From DAOTYH01 sp034435015 (GTDB taxonomy: Bacteria > Chloroflexota > Anaerolineae > Aggregatilineales > UBA3940): 45,671 bases of DNA. The position numbers and the translations under genes were made by a program. The DNA lies in NCBI GenBank assembly GCA_034435015.1, contig DAOTYH010000023.1, forward strand, positions 1 through 45,671, written 5' to 3'. Below, one piece after another: positions 8,214 through 16,201 of the stretch; position 1 is the first letter of the stretch; the number at the start of each line of letters is the position of its first letter. The notes below the pieces were generated by a model that was not told where the DNA came from, did not search any database, and saw only the letters and a program-made list of their open reading frames with translations.

Positions 8214-8287
8214 GGGCGGTTAGCTCAGTAGGCTAGAGCGCGTCGTTGACATCGACGAGGTCATAGGTTCGAGCCCTGTACCGCCCA
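8214..8287 (+). tRNA. tRNA-Val (anticodon GAC)
   Basis: Acceptor arms GGGCGGT and ACCGCCC pair, the D-arm is TAGCTCAGTAGGCTAGAGC, and the anticodon loop TTGACAT reads GAC inside a CGTCG/CGACG stem. The T-arm GGTTCGAGCC is complete. The discriminator is A and CCA is not encoded. Confidence 0.96.
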
Positions 8288-8298
8288 CTGGATGAGTC

Positions 8299-8337
8299 AG
8301 CGCCGACTGGTAGCAAAACAGGTCGGCGCTTTGTTTT
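8299..8337 (+). terminator. Intrinsic terminator after tRNA-Val
   Basis: AGCGCCGAC (8299-8307) pairs perfectly with GTCGGCGCT (8322-8330), followed by TTGTTTTT. Confidence 0.9.
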
Positions 8338-8377
8338 TCACCCTGAGAAACGACTTCCTTGCTTGGAAGGAGGGGTT

Positions 8378-9400
8378 GTGAGAGTTCTCGTCACCGGCGG
8401 GGCCGGTTATATCGGTTCAGCGACGGCGGCCTACCTGCTGGCCGCCGGCCATGAGGTGATCGTGTATGACAGCCTGATACGCGGCTTTCGTGCCGCCGTG
8501 CCGGAGGGGGCGGTCTTTGTGCAGGGCGACATAGGCGACCCCGCCGCCTTGTCAGCCGCCTTCAAGGCATACCGCCCGGAGGCCGTCATGCACTTTGCCG
8601 CCTTCATTGAGGCAGGCGAATCCATGACCAGGCCGGGCATGTTCTTCCGCAACAACGTTGCCCATTCGCTCAACCTGCTGGAGGTGATGATCGAAAACGG
8701 CGTCAAGCGGATCGTGTTTTCCTCCTCAGCGGCGGTCTACGCCAGCAAGGACGCCCTCCTCGAAGAGGAAGACCCGCTCGGCCCCAGCAGTGCTTACGGC
8801 GAGACCAAGCTGATGATCGAACGGATGCTGTACTGGTATCATCAGGTTCATCAGGTGCGCTACTGCGCGTTACGGTATTTCAATGCCTGCGGGGCCATGC
8901 TCGATCAGAACGGCCAGCCGTTGCGCGGCGAGGCGCACCGCCCCGAATCGCACTTGATCCCGCTGATGCTTCAGGTCCCGCTGGGTCAGCGCGAGGCGCT
9001 CTACCTGTTTGGCACAGACTACCCCACGCCGGACGGAACATGCATCCGGGACTATATCCACATCGAGGACCTCGCCTCTGCCCATGTGCTGGCGCTCGAC
9101 GCGCTGGACGAGCGCGAAGTTATGATCTATAACGTGGGCAACGGACGCGGCTACAGCAACCGCGAGGTGATCGAGACGGGGCGGGCTGTCACAGGCCATC
9201 CTATCCCGGTGATCGAGTCCCCCCGCCGCCCCGGCGATGCGCCCCGTCTGGTCGCCAGCGCCCGCAAGATCAGCCAGGAGCTGGGCTGGAAGCCCCGTTT
9301 CACCGATCTCAAAGACATCATCGCCTCAGCGTGGGCATGGCATCGGACACATCCGCACGGCTATCAGACAGCGGGCCGGGCAGAAGGCACGCCCTCCTGA
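8378..9400 (+). CDS. galE: UDP-glucose 4-epimerase
   Basis: NAD-dependent short-chain dehydrogenase-type enzyme of 340 residues interconverting UDP-glucose and UDP-galactose (or the N-acetyl forms). The Rossmann motif GGAGYIG is at 7-13, SSSAAVY at about 115-121, and the catalytic YGETK pair is Tyr140/Lys144. It starts with GTG at 8378, five bases after AGGAGG-like 8368-8373. The TTG at 8363 would place the ribosome site inside the gene. A GT4 glycosyltransferase follows after 18 bases, so both probably serve surface glycan synthesis. Extended specificity cannot be read from the sequence. Confidence 0.93.
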   Translation: MRVLVTGGAGYIGSATAAYLLAAGHEVIVYDSLIRGFRAAVPEGAVFVQGDIGDPAALSAAFKAYRPEAVMHFAAFIEAGESMTRPGMFFRNNVAHSLNLLEVMIENGVKRIVFSSSAAVYASKDALLEEEDPLGPSSAYGETKLMIERMLYWYHQVHQVRYCALRYFNACGAMLDQNGQPLRGEAHRPESHLIPLMLQVPLGQREALYLFGTDYPTPDGTCIRDYIHIEDLASAHVLALDALDEREVMIYNVGNGRGYSNREVIETGRAVTGHPIPVIESPRRPGDAPRLVASARKISQELGWKPRFTDLKDIIASAWAWHRTHPHGYQTAGRAEGTPS

Positions 9401-9418
9401 TGCCGCAGGGAGAGAGGG

Positions 9419-10543
9419 ATGCACATCGCGCTGAACGCTTGGTTCTGGAATCGCCCCGACACCGGCAGCGGGCAGTACATCCGCAACCTGACAGAGGGGA
9501 TCATCTCGGTTGCGCCGCAGACGCGGATCACGCTTATCGCGCCGCAGGGATGGATGATTGATGCGCCGCCTGCCGTCTCGGTGCGCTATGTCCCCCTGCG
9601 GGGACGGGGACAGTGGGCTAAGCTGGATTTCGAACAGCGGGGCTTTCCGCGGGCGGCAGGCGAGGCCGGCGCCGACCTCGCCCATGTGCCGTACTGGGCT
9701 GTCCCCCTCGCAAGCCCTGTGCCGGTCGTGGTGACCATCCATGATCTGATCCCCCTGCTTCTGCCGGCCTATCGGGGCAGTATCCTTGCCCGCCTGTACA
9801 CCGCGCTGTCAGCGGCCTCAGCGCGGGGGGCCGCCGCCGTGATCACCGACTCGGAGGCCTCGCGGCAGGACGTTCTGAGGCATCTGGGCTTGCCGCCGGA
9901 ACGGGTGTATGCCCTTCCGCTGGCCGCCGGCCATGAGTACAGCCCTCATCCGGCAGGGCCGGCAGACGAGGCCGTCCGGCGCAAGTACGGCCTGCCAGCC
10001 GATTACGTGCTCTATCTGGGCGGATATGACATCCGCAAAAACATTGAGACCCTGCTGTGTGCCTTTACCTACGTGCGCGAGGGGACAGACATCCCGCTGG
10101 TGCTGGGAGGCCGCCTGCCGGAGCGCATCACACCGCGTTTTGCGGATGTGCGCACCCTGATTGATAAATACCAGCTCGGCGGGAATGTCCAGTTGATCGG
10201 CTGGGTGGACGAGGCCGACAAGCCGGCGCTGTACCGCATGGCCTCCTGTTTTGTGTTCCCCTCACGTTACGAAGGGTTTGGACTGCCGGTCTTGGAGGCG
10301 ATGGCCTGCGGGACACCGGTCGTAGCCGTCAACACCTCGTCACTGCCGGAGGTGGTCGGCGGGGCGGGCTTCCTGGTCGAGCCGGACGATGCACGCGGCA
10401 TGGCGGGGGCTGTCTTGGCCGTTCTGGTACAGCCGGAGGTGGCCGGCGACCTTCGGCAGAAGGGGCTGGCCCGCGCGGCAGGTTTTAGCTGGGAGCGCAC
10501 CGCCCGTCAAGCCGTCGCCGTCTACGAGCGGGCGATGTCGTAA
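9419..10543 (+). CDS. Glycosyltransferase family 4 (GT-B fold)
   Basis: Retaining GT4 glycosyltransferase of 374 residues, cytoplasmic and probably membrane-peripheral. The N-terminal domain includes HDLIPLLLP. The C-terminal nucleotide-sugar domain includes LYLGGYDIRKN and the EX7E motif in YEGFGLPVLEA near residue 284, followed by CGTPVVA. GGGAGA precedes the ATG. It is in an operon with galE upstream, suggesting a mannosyl- or galactosyl-type transfer into a polysaccharide or glycolipid; donor and acceptor are not known. Its last 22 bases overlap the convergent hydrolase gene. Confidence 0.92.
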   Translation: MHIALNAWFWNRPDTGSGQYIRNLTEGIISVAPQTRITLIAPQGWMIDAPPAVSVRYVPLRGRGQWAKLDFEQRGFPRAAGEAGADLAHVPYWAVPLASPVPVVVTIHDLIPLLLPAYRGSILARLYTALSAASARGAAAVITDSEASRQDVLRHLGLPPERVYALPLAAGHEYSPHPAGPADEAVRRKYGLPADYVLYLGGYDIRKNIETLLCAFTYVREGTDIPLVLGGRLPERITPRFADVRTLIDKYQLGGNVQLIGWVDEADKPALYRMASCFVFPSRYEGFGLPVLEAMACGTPVVAVNTSSLPEVVGGAGFLVEPDDARGMAGAVLAVLVQPEVAGDLRQKGLARAAGFSWERTARQAVAVYERAMS

Positions 10544-11337
10544 CCGGCGAACAAGCGCGGGATGATCACCTGCGCCTCAGGCGCGATCTCGCGGACCCGC
10601 CGTTCGAAGGCGGACAGGTCAATCCGCTTCAGCGAGGGGATGATTCCCTTGGGCGGCTTGTACATCGGAACAAGAGGCGATGACAGGGGCCGGAACATGT
10701 CGTCCCAGTGATTGGGCATGACAAGGCGCGGCCTGACCCCCTCCAGAATGACGCCCAGTTGATCACGGCTGGCATCCGCCCCGACCAGCAGAACGTCCGC
10801 CTCAACGGACGGTTCGGCGTCAATCCCGCTGGCGATCAGCACGCGCGTCTCTTCGGCGCAGATGCGGAACGTAAACAGGTGATCAAAGCGGTAATCGCGG
10901 GCACGCAGGGGCGGCTTGAGGCGCGGGCGCAGAGGCTTCTGATACGGGATATGCCCGAAGATCACGCGGTGGCGGGAGGGGTACACCTCGACCTCGAAAC
11001 CGCCCAGCGCCAGCCGATCCCCCGCAGTGATAGCGGTCACCTGATGGGGCGGCACACCCTGCAGGGCCAGCAATTGGCACGCCTGCGGCGAGGCATACAC
11101 CTGTGCGCCGGTCAGGCGGGCTGTCTCCGGCACGTCCATCAGATGGTCATAGTGGGCATGAGTCACCAGCACCCAGCCGGCAGGCGGAGTGTACGTCTCA
11201 ACCAGCGCCCGATCCGAGACGGCATAGCCTGCCAGCATCCGCCCCAGCGGCAGGCGCGTGAAGTAGGGATCAACCAGCAGGCTGGAATGAGCGGTGCGAA
11301 AATGCCAGCCTGCCGTGCCGAGATAACGGAGTTCTAC
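10522..11337 (-). CDS. Metallo-beta-lactamase-fold hydrolase (UlaG-like) with a non-canonical GTA start
   Basis: Metal-dependent hydrolase of the beta-lactamase fold, about 271 residues. The metal motif THAHYDH lies about 30 residues after the first ATG at 11238. A product starting there (238 residues) would lack the first strands of the fold. Read upstream in the same frame, 33 further codons give ELRYLGTAGWHF...SSLLVDPYF, the normal family N-terminus. No ATG, GTG or TTG occurs before the in-frame stop. The codon in the initiator position is GTA (11335-11337), with GGGGGAGG (11345-11352) exactly seven bases upstream. Either GTA initiates, or a base differs from a real GTG. The conservative coordinate is 10522-11238. 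Substrate unknown. Confidence 0.8.
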   Translation of the reverse strand, partial: VELRYLGTAGWHFRTAHSSLLVDPYFTRLPLGRMLAGYAVSDRALVETYTPPAGWVLVTHAHYDHLMDVPETARLTGAQVYASPQACQLLALQGVPPHQVTAITAGDRLALGGFEVEVYPSRHRVIFGHIPYQKPLRPRLKPPLRARDYRFDHLFTFRICAEETRVLIASGIDAEPSVEADVLLVGADASRDQLGVILEGVRPRLVMPNHWDDMFRPLSSPLVPMYKPPKGIIPSLKRIDLSAFERRVREIAPEAQVIIPRLFAGYDIARS

Positions 11338-11443
11338 TGCTGAGCCTCCCCCTTAGCCCTCCGGCGGGCAGATCACAGGCCAAAACGCCCCCAAAACCCG
11401 CCTGTGCCGAAAACCTGAAAGTTCCTGACAGTTCCGCTTTAGT

Positions 11444-11908
11444 ATGATTGTACCCATGCAGTCTAATCCAGCGACAGATCATCCCAAACGCCCTGCCTTC
11501 GTAACGTGGCTGGCAGTAGCGGTGTTTCTGCTAGGGACAGCCAATCTGGGAGGGGTATATGCAGGCATCAGCCGCTGGGCGGTGTTTGCACCCCTGAACC
11601 TGACGCTCCCGTTGTGGGTTCTGATCAGTATCAGAGGGGTGTGGGGGCTGGGCTGGATCGTGATGGCCGTCGGGCTGTGGAGGCTGGCCGGCTGGGCACG
11701 GCGGGCTGTGCTGATCGCCTTCCCGCTGTATGAGGCGGTCATGATCGGGTTGCAGGTCCTGACCGCCCAGGGAGGTTACGAACGCGCACGACTGCCTTTT
11801 GCGGCGGGGCTGGCAGTGGCGCTGACCGCCGCGGTGATATATGGACTGACGAGGGCACACATCCGAGAGGCATTCGAAACCCAACACAGAGGGAAAAAAG
11901 GACTATGA
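11444..11908 (+). CDS. Small four-helix membrane protein, unknown function
   Basis: Protein of 154 residues (150 if the ATG at 11456 is used) with about four hydrophobic segments at 20-40, 50-75, 80-105 and 118-138, and a basic C-terminal tail. I do not recognise the family. Its TGA overlaps the ATG of the carboxyltransferase gene (ATGA at 11905-11908), so the two are translationally coupled. That suggests co-expression with the acyl-CoA carboxylase, though no functional link can be read from the protein itself. Confidence 0.7.
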   Translation: MIVPMQSNPATDHPKRPAFVTWLAVAVFLLGTANLGGVYAGISRWAVFAPLNLTLPLWVLISIRGVWGLGWIVMAVGLWRLAGWARRAVLIAFPLYEAVMIGLQVLTAQGGYERARLPFAAGLAVALTAAVIYGLTRAHIREAFETQHRGKKGL

Positions 11909-13461
11909 GTGCAGACCCTAAGATCGAGCAGTTGCGGGCGTTAAAGGAACGCGCCCGGCAGGGCGGCGGCCCCGAACGCATCCAGAAACAGCGCGAACAG
12001 GGCAAGATGACCGCCCGTGAACGGCTGGAAGTCCTGCTGGACACGGGCAGTTTCCATGAGCTGGACGCCTTTGTCATCCAGCGCGAGCGCAACTTCGGCA
12101 TGGATCAACCGGACAAGCAGATTCTCGGCGACAGCGTCGTAACGGGCTGGGGGACGATCAACGGGCGGCTGGTGTACGTCTTCTCGCAGGATTTCACCGT
12201 CTTTGGCGGCAGTCTGTCAGAGGTGCATGCTGAGAAAATCTGCAAGATCATGGATATGGCCATGAAGACCGGCGCCCCCGTGATCGGCATCAACGACTCA
12301 GGCGGGGCGCGGATACAGGAAGGCGTTGTCTCGCTGGGGGGCTATGCCGAAATCTTCCTGCGCAACACGCTCGCGTCGGGGGTGATCCCGCAAATCTCGG
12401 CTATCATGGGGCCGTGCGCCGGCGGAGCGGTCTATTCGCCGGCGCTGACCGACTTTATCTTCATGGTCAAAAACACCAGCCATATGTTTGTCACCGGCCC
12501 GGACGTCATCAAGGCGGTCACCCACGAGGAGGTCACCTTTGAGGAACTAGGCGGCGCCATGACGCACAGCTCGATCTCCGGCGTCAGCCATGTGGCGGCA
12601 GAGAGCGAGGCGGACTGCCTGGCCCTGATCCGGCAACTGCTTGCCTACCTGCCCCAGAACAATCTGGAGGACCCGCCCTACGAGCCGAACGGGGACGACC
12701 CCCTGCGCATGGACGAGCGGCTCGACACCCTCGTGCCGGACAACCCCACCAAGCCCTACGACATCAAAGAGGCCATCCGTATGGTGGTGGACTTAGGGCA
12801 CTTCTACGAGATTCATGAGCATTACGCCCAGAACATCGTGGTAGGGTTCGCCCGTTTGGGAGGCTATTCAGTAGGGATCGTGGCCAACCAGCCTGCCGTG
12901 CTGGCCGGTGTGTTGGACATCGCCGCCTCCGAGAAGGCGGCACGGTTTGTGCGCTTCTGCGATTGCTTCAACATCCCCATCATCACCTTTGTAGATGTGC
13001 CCGGCTTTATGCCCGGCGTGGCACAGGAACACGGAGGGATTATCCGGGCGGGGGCCAAGTTGCTGTACGCCTACTGCGAGGCGACCGTGCCCAAGCTGAC
13101 CGTGATCACGCGCAAGGCCTACGGGGGAGCCTACGACGTGATGAGCAGTAAGCACATCCGGGGCGACCTCAACCTGGCGTGGCCAAGCGCCGAGATCGCT
13201 GTGATGGGGCCGGACGGGGCGGTCAACATCATCTTCCGCCGCGAACTGGCGGAGTCCGAGGACCCGGTTGCCCGCAAAGCCGAGCTGGTAGCCGAATACC
13301 GCGAACGGTTCGCCAACCCCTACATCGCGGCAGGACGGGGTTACGTGGATGATGTGATCGAGCCGCGGGAAACACGCCCGCGCCTGATCAACGCGCTGGA
13401 GGTATTCCGCAACAAGCGGGATACCAACCCGCCCAAGAAGCACGGGAATATCCCTCTGTAG
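11905..13461 (+). CDS. pccB: Acyl-CoA carboxylase carboxyltransferase subunit (propionyl-CoA type)
   Basis: Carboxyltransferase beta subunit of 518 residues. It transfers CO2 from carboxybiotin to the alpha carbon of an acyl-CoA, giving methylmalonyl-CoA from propionyl-CoA or malonyl-CoA from acetyl-CoA. Two crotonase-like halves are visible; glycine-rich oxyanion loops are GPCAGGAVYSPAL and ITRKAYGGAYDVMSSKH. The Asp in GGAYDVM is the residue that, in the Streptomyces enzymes, goes with propionyl-CoA rather than acetyl-CoA preference, so propionyl-CoA is the better guess. It is followed by biotin carboxylase and biotin carrier genes, making a complete three-polypeptide enzyme. Confidence 0.93.
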   Translation: MSADPKIEQLRALKERARQGGGPERIQKQREQGKMTARERLEVLLDTGSFHELDAFVIQRERNFGMDQPDKQILGDSVVTGWGTINGRLVYVFSQDFTVFGGSLSEVHAEKICKIMDMAMKTGAPVIGINDSGGARIQEGVVSLGGYAEIFLRNTLASGVIPQISAIMGPCAGGAVYSPALTDFIFMVKNTSHMFVTGPDVIKAVTHEEVTFEELGGAMTHSSISGVSHVAAESEADCLALIRQLLAYLPQNNLEDPPYEPNGDDPLRMDERLDTLVPDNPTKPYDIKEAIRMVVDLGHFYEIHEHYAQNIVVGFARLGGYSVGIVANQPAVLAGVLDIAASEKAARFVRFCDCFNIPIITFVDVPGFMPGVAQEHGGIIRAGAKLLYAYCEATVPKLTVITRKAYGGAYDVMSSKHIRGDLNLAWPSAEIAVMGPDGAVNIIFRRELAESEDPVARKAELVAEYRERFANPYIAAGRGYVDDVIEPRETRPRLINALEVFRNKRDTNPPKKHGNIPL

Positions 13462-13475
13462 GACGGGAAGAGGCG

Positions 13476-14996
13476 ATGAGCGAGCAATCTATCCCAACCT
13501 TATTCCGAAAGGTCCTGATCGCCAATCGGGGCGAGATCGCGGTGCGCATCCTGCGGGCCTGCCGTGAGCTGGGGCTGGAGACAGTGGCGGTCTACTCAGA
13601 TGTGGACCGCAGTGCGATGCACGTCCGCTATGCCACTGAAGCCTACCACATCGGGCCGCCGGCGCCGCGGGACAGCTACCTGCGTATTGATCGAATCATC
13701 GAGGCGGCCAAGCGCTCCGGTGCAGATGCCATCCATCCGGGCTACGGCTTTCTGGCTGAGCGGCCCGATTTCGCCGAGGCCTGCGCGGAAGAAGGGATCG
13801 CCTTCATTGGGCCGCCGGCAACCGCCATCGGCGCGATGGGCGACAAGGTGACCGCCCGCAAGACGGTCGAGCGGGCGGGCGTCCCGATTGTGCCGGGCAC
13901 GGAGCTGGACCTGCGCAACGAAGAACTGATCATGGCGGCGCACTTTGTGGGCTTCCCTCTGCTGATCAAGGCCACAGCGGGTGGAGGCGGCAAGGGCATG
14001 CGGCGCGTGGATCGTGCGGAGGACTTCGAGGACGCCCTGCACAGCGCCCGCCGCGAAGCGGAAGCGGCCTTTGGGGACGGGGCGGTCTATCTGGAAAAGC
14101 TGATCGAGGGGGCACGGCACATCGAAATCCAGATTCTGGCCGACAGTCACGGCAACGTGATCCATCTGGGGGAGCGCGAATGCTCGATCCAGCGGCGGCA
14201 TCAGAAGCTGTTGGAGGAAGCCCCTTCTCCTTTTGTGGATGAAGACCTGCGCCGGCGCATGGGGGAGATCGCCGTGCGGGCCGCACAGTCCATCAACTAC
14301 GTCAACGCCGGCACGGTTGAGTTTCTGGTGGACAAAGACCGTAACGTCTACTTTCTGGAGATGAACACCCGCTTGCAGGTCGAGCATCCCGTCACCGAGC
14401 TGGTGACCAACATTGACATCGTCAAGGAGCAGATTCGCATCGCACGCGGGCGCCGGCTGAGCCGGACGCAGGAAGAAGTGCAGTTCAACGGCGCGGCCAT
14501 CGAATGCCGCATCAACGCCGAAGACCCGTACAACGGCTTCCTGCCCTCAACCGGAACGATCACCGCATTGACACTGCCCAGCGGCCCCGGCGTGCGGGTT
14601 GATTCGGGGTTCACAGTGGGCGATCAGATCACACCATACTACGATTCGTTGATCAGCAAGCTGATCTGCTGGGGCGAGACACGTGGTGCGGCACTTCTGC
14701 GGATGCGCCGCGCCTTGGAGGAATATCGCATCATGGGCGTCAAGACCAACATCCCTTTCCATCAAAACCTGCTGGACAGTACCCGCTTCATCGGCGGGCA
14801 GATTGATACCACCTTCGTTGAGGAACGCTTCTCAATGGAGGAAGACCAGGACCTCAGGCCGGAGATCGCGGCGATCTTTGCCACGCTGGTTGCCCATCAG
14901 GCGCGCCTCCATGCCGCTCAGATCGTAGGGCGCAACCAACGCGACGTGAGCAACTGGAAGATCGCCGGACGCCTTGAGCGGATGAGACGCTATTAG
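13476..14996 (+). CDS. accC: Biotin carboxylase subunit of acyl-CoA carboxylase
   Basis: ATP-grasp biotin carboxylase of 506 residues that carboxylates the biotin on the carrier protein with ATP and bicarbonate. The N-terminal domain starts KVLIANRGEIAVRI (about 12-25). The ATP-binding glycine loop GGGGKGMRR is at about 169-177, the catalytic and metal segment EMNTRLQVEHPVTE near 296-309, and the C-terminal domain includes ECRINAEDP. It is slightly longer than the E. coli enzyme through a C-terminal extension. The gene starts 14 bases after pccB and ends 15 bases before the carrier gene, so the three form one operon. Confidence 0.95.
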   Translation: MSEQSIPTLFRKVLIANRGEIAVRILRACRELGLETVAVYSDVDRSAMHVRYATEAYHIGPPAPRDSYLRIDRIIEAAKRSGADAIHPGYGFLAERPDFAEACAEEGIAFIGPPATAIGAMGDKVTARKTVERAGVPIVPGTELDLRNEELIMAAHFVGFPLLIKATAGGGGKGMRRVDRAEDFEDALHSARREAEAAFGDGAVYLEKLIEGARHIEIQILADSHGNVIHLGERECSIQRRHQKLLEEAPSPFVDEDLRRRMGEIAVRAAQSINYVNAGTVEFLVDKDRNVYFLEMNTRLQVEHPVTELVTNIDIVKEQIRIARGRRLSRTQEEVQFNGAAIECRINAEDPYNGFLPSTGTITALTLPSGPGVRVDSGFTVGDQITPYYDSLISKLICWGETRGAALLRMRRALEEYRIMGVKTNIPFHQNLLDSTRFIGGQIDTTFVEERFSMEEDQDLRPEIAAIFATLVAHQARLHAAQIVGRNQRDVSNWKIAGRLERMRRY

Positions 14997-15011
14997 GCAG
15001 GGCAGGCCGGC

Positions 15012-15506
15012 ATGAAATACGAAGTCACGGTTAACGGGAAGGTCTTCCAAGTTGAGATCAACCGCGAGGGGCAGGTCGTGCTGGACGGCCAGATCGTGGC
15101 GGCGGACTTCAGCCAGATCGGCTCCGGCTTGTACTCCCTGTTGGTCAATAATGAGTCATTTGAGGCGCTGGTAGAAGGCCAAAACGGGAACTGGCGGGTG
15201 CTGTTGATGGGCGACCTGTACGAGGTGCAGGTGGCGGACGAACGCGATCAGATGATACGGGCACGCTCAACCCTGAGCGTGCCCGCCGCCGGCGAGCTGG
15301 CCATCAAAGCGCCTCTGCCGGGCCTGATCGTCGAGGTGCCTGTCGCGGCGGGGCAGGCCGTCACGAAGGGAGACAAGCTGGTGATCCTTGAGTCGATGAA
15401 GATGGAGAATGAACTCCGCGCTCCTCGTGACGGCAAGGTAGAACGGATCAACGTCCGGGCAGGCGAGAGCGTTGAGCAGGGGCAAACGCTGGTAGTGATC
15501 GTCTAG
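15012..15506 (+). CDS. Biotin carboxyl carrier protein of acyl-CoA carboxylase
   Basis: Protein of 164 residues with an N-terminal beta-rich region (1-85), a short linker and a C-terminal biotinyl domain (about 95-164). The biotin-accepting Lys130 is in ESMKMENE. It shuttles carboxybiotin between the biotin carboxylase and carboxyltransferase encoded just upstream. The N-terminal part resembles the linker region of methylmalonyl or propionyl-CoA carboxylase alpha chains, here split off as a free polypeptide. Its TAG shares the palindrome CTAG (15503-15506) with the stop codon of the convergent endonuclease III gene. Confidence 0.93.
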   Translation: MKYEVTVNGKVFQVEINREGQVVLDGQIVAADFSQIGSGLYSLLVNNESFEALVEGQNGNWRVLLMGDLYEVQVADERDQMIRARSTLSVPAAGELAIKAPLPGLIVEVPVAAGQAVTKGDKLVILESMKMENELRAPRDGKVERINVRAGESVEQGQTLVVIV

Positions 15507-16189
15507 CCGGCGGAAGCGGCGCGGAAGTAGCCGCAGTAGTCCCGCAGGATGCACGCCCCGCAGGCCGGCTTGCGGGCATGGCAGACCTGCCGCCCGTGCT
15601 GAATCACCTGAAGGTGGAAGGCATAGTAATCTTCCGGGGGGACGATCCGCTCCAGCTCAAGGTGAGCCTGCTCGGCGGTGGTCTGGCCGCCGATCAGCCC
15701 CAGCCGGCGGGTGACACGGTGAACGTGGGTGTCCACCGGGAAGGCAGGCCGGCCCAGCGAGAACAGCAGGATGATCGCGGCAGTCTTTGGGCCGACGCCG
15801 TTGATCGCCGTGAGCCACTGCTTGGCTTCTTCAAGCGGCATATCCCGCAGATGATCAAGGGTGATACGCCCCTGGCTCTCGGTCAGGCAGCGCAGGGCCG
15901 CCTGAATGCGCGGCCCCTTCTGATTGGCCAGCCCCGCCGGTCGGATGGCCGCGATCACCGCCTGCGGGTCGGCATCGCGCACCGCCTCCCACGTCGGGAA
16001 GCGGGCCTTGAGCGCCTCGAAAGCCCGATCCCGGTTGGTGTCAGAGGTATTCTGCGAGAGGATGGTGTTGACCAGCTCATCCACCGGCGGGAGGTGCGGG
16101 CGCCAGTCCGGGTAGCCGTACTCCTCTGTCAGGGCGGCGGCAATGAGCGCGTACTTCTGCTTGAGCGAATCCAAATTTGTGTCGGCCAA
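15503..16189 (-). CDS. nth: Endonuclease III (DNA glycosylase/AP lyase)
   Basis: Base-excision repair enzyme of 228 residues that removes oxidised pyrimidines and cleaves the abasic site. The helix-hairpin-helix motif INGVGPKTA carries the catalytic Lys and the following PVDTHVHR carries the catalytic Asp. The C-terminal four-cysteine loop has C-X6-C-X2-C-X5-C spacing for a [4Fe-4S] cluster. The start is TTG at 16189 preceded by a G-rich ribosome site. It lies 12 bases downstream of the L,D-transpeptidase gene in the same direction, probably one transcript. Confidence 0.94.
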   Translation of the reverse strand: MADTNLDSLKQKYALIAAALTEEYGYPDWRPHLPPVDELVNTILSQNTSDTNRDRAFEALKARFPTWEAVRDADPQAVIAAIRPAGLANQKGPRIQAALRCLTESQGRITLDHLRDMPLEEAKQWLTAINGVGPKTAAIILLFSLGRPAFPVDTHVHRVTRRLGLIGGQTTAEQAHLELERIVPPEDYYAFHLQVIQHGRQVCHARKPACGACILRDYCGYFRAASAG

Positions 16190-16201
16190 TGCCAGCCCCC
16201 C

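Noticed and set aside
13596..14387. 263-codon open frame on the minus strand
   Set aside because: Antisense shadow of the biotin carboxylase gene.
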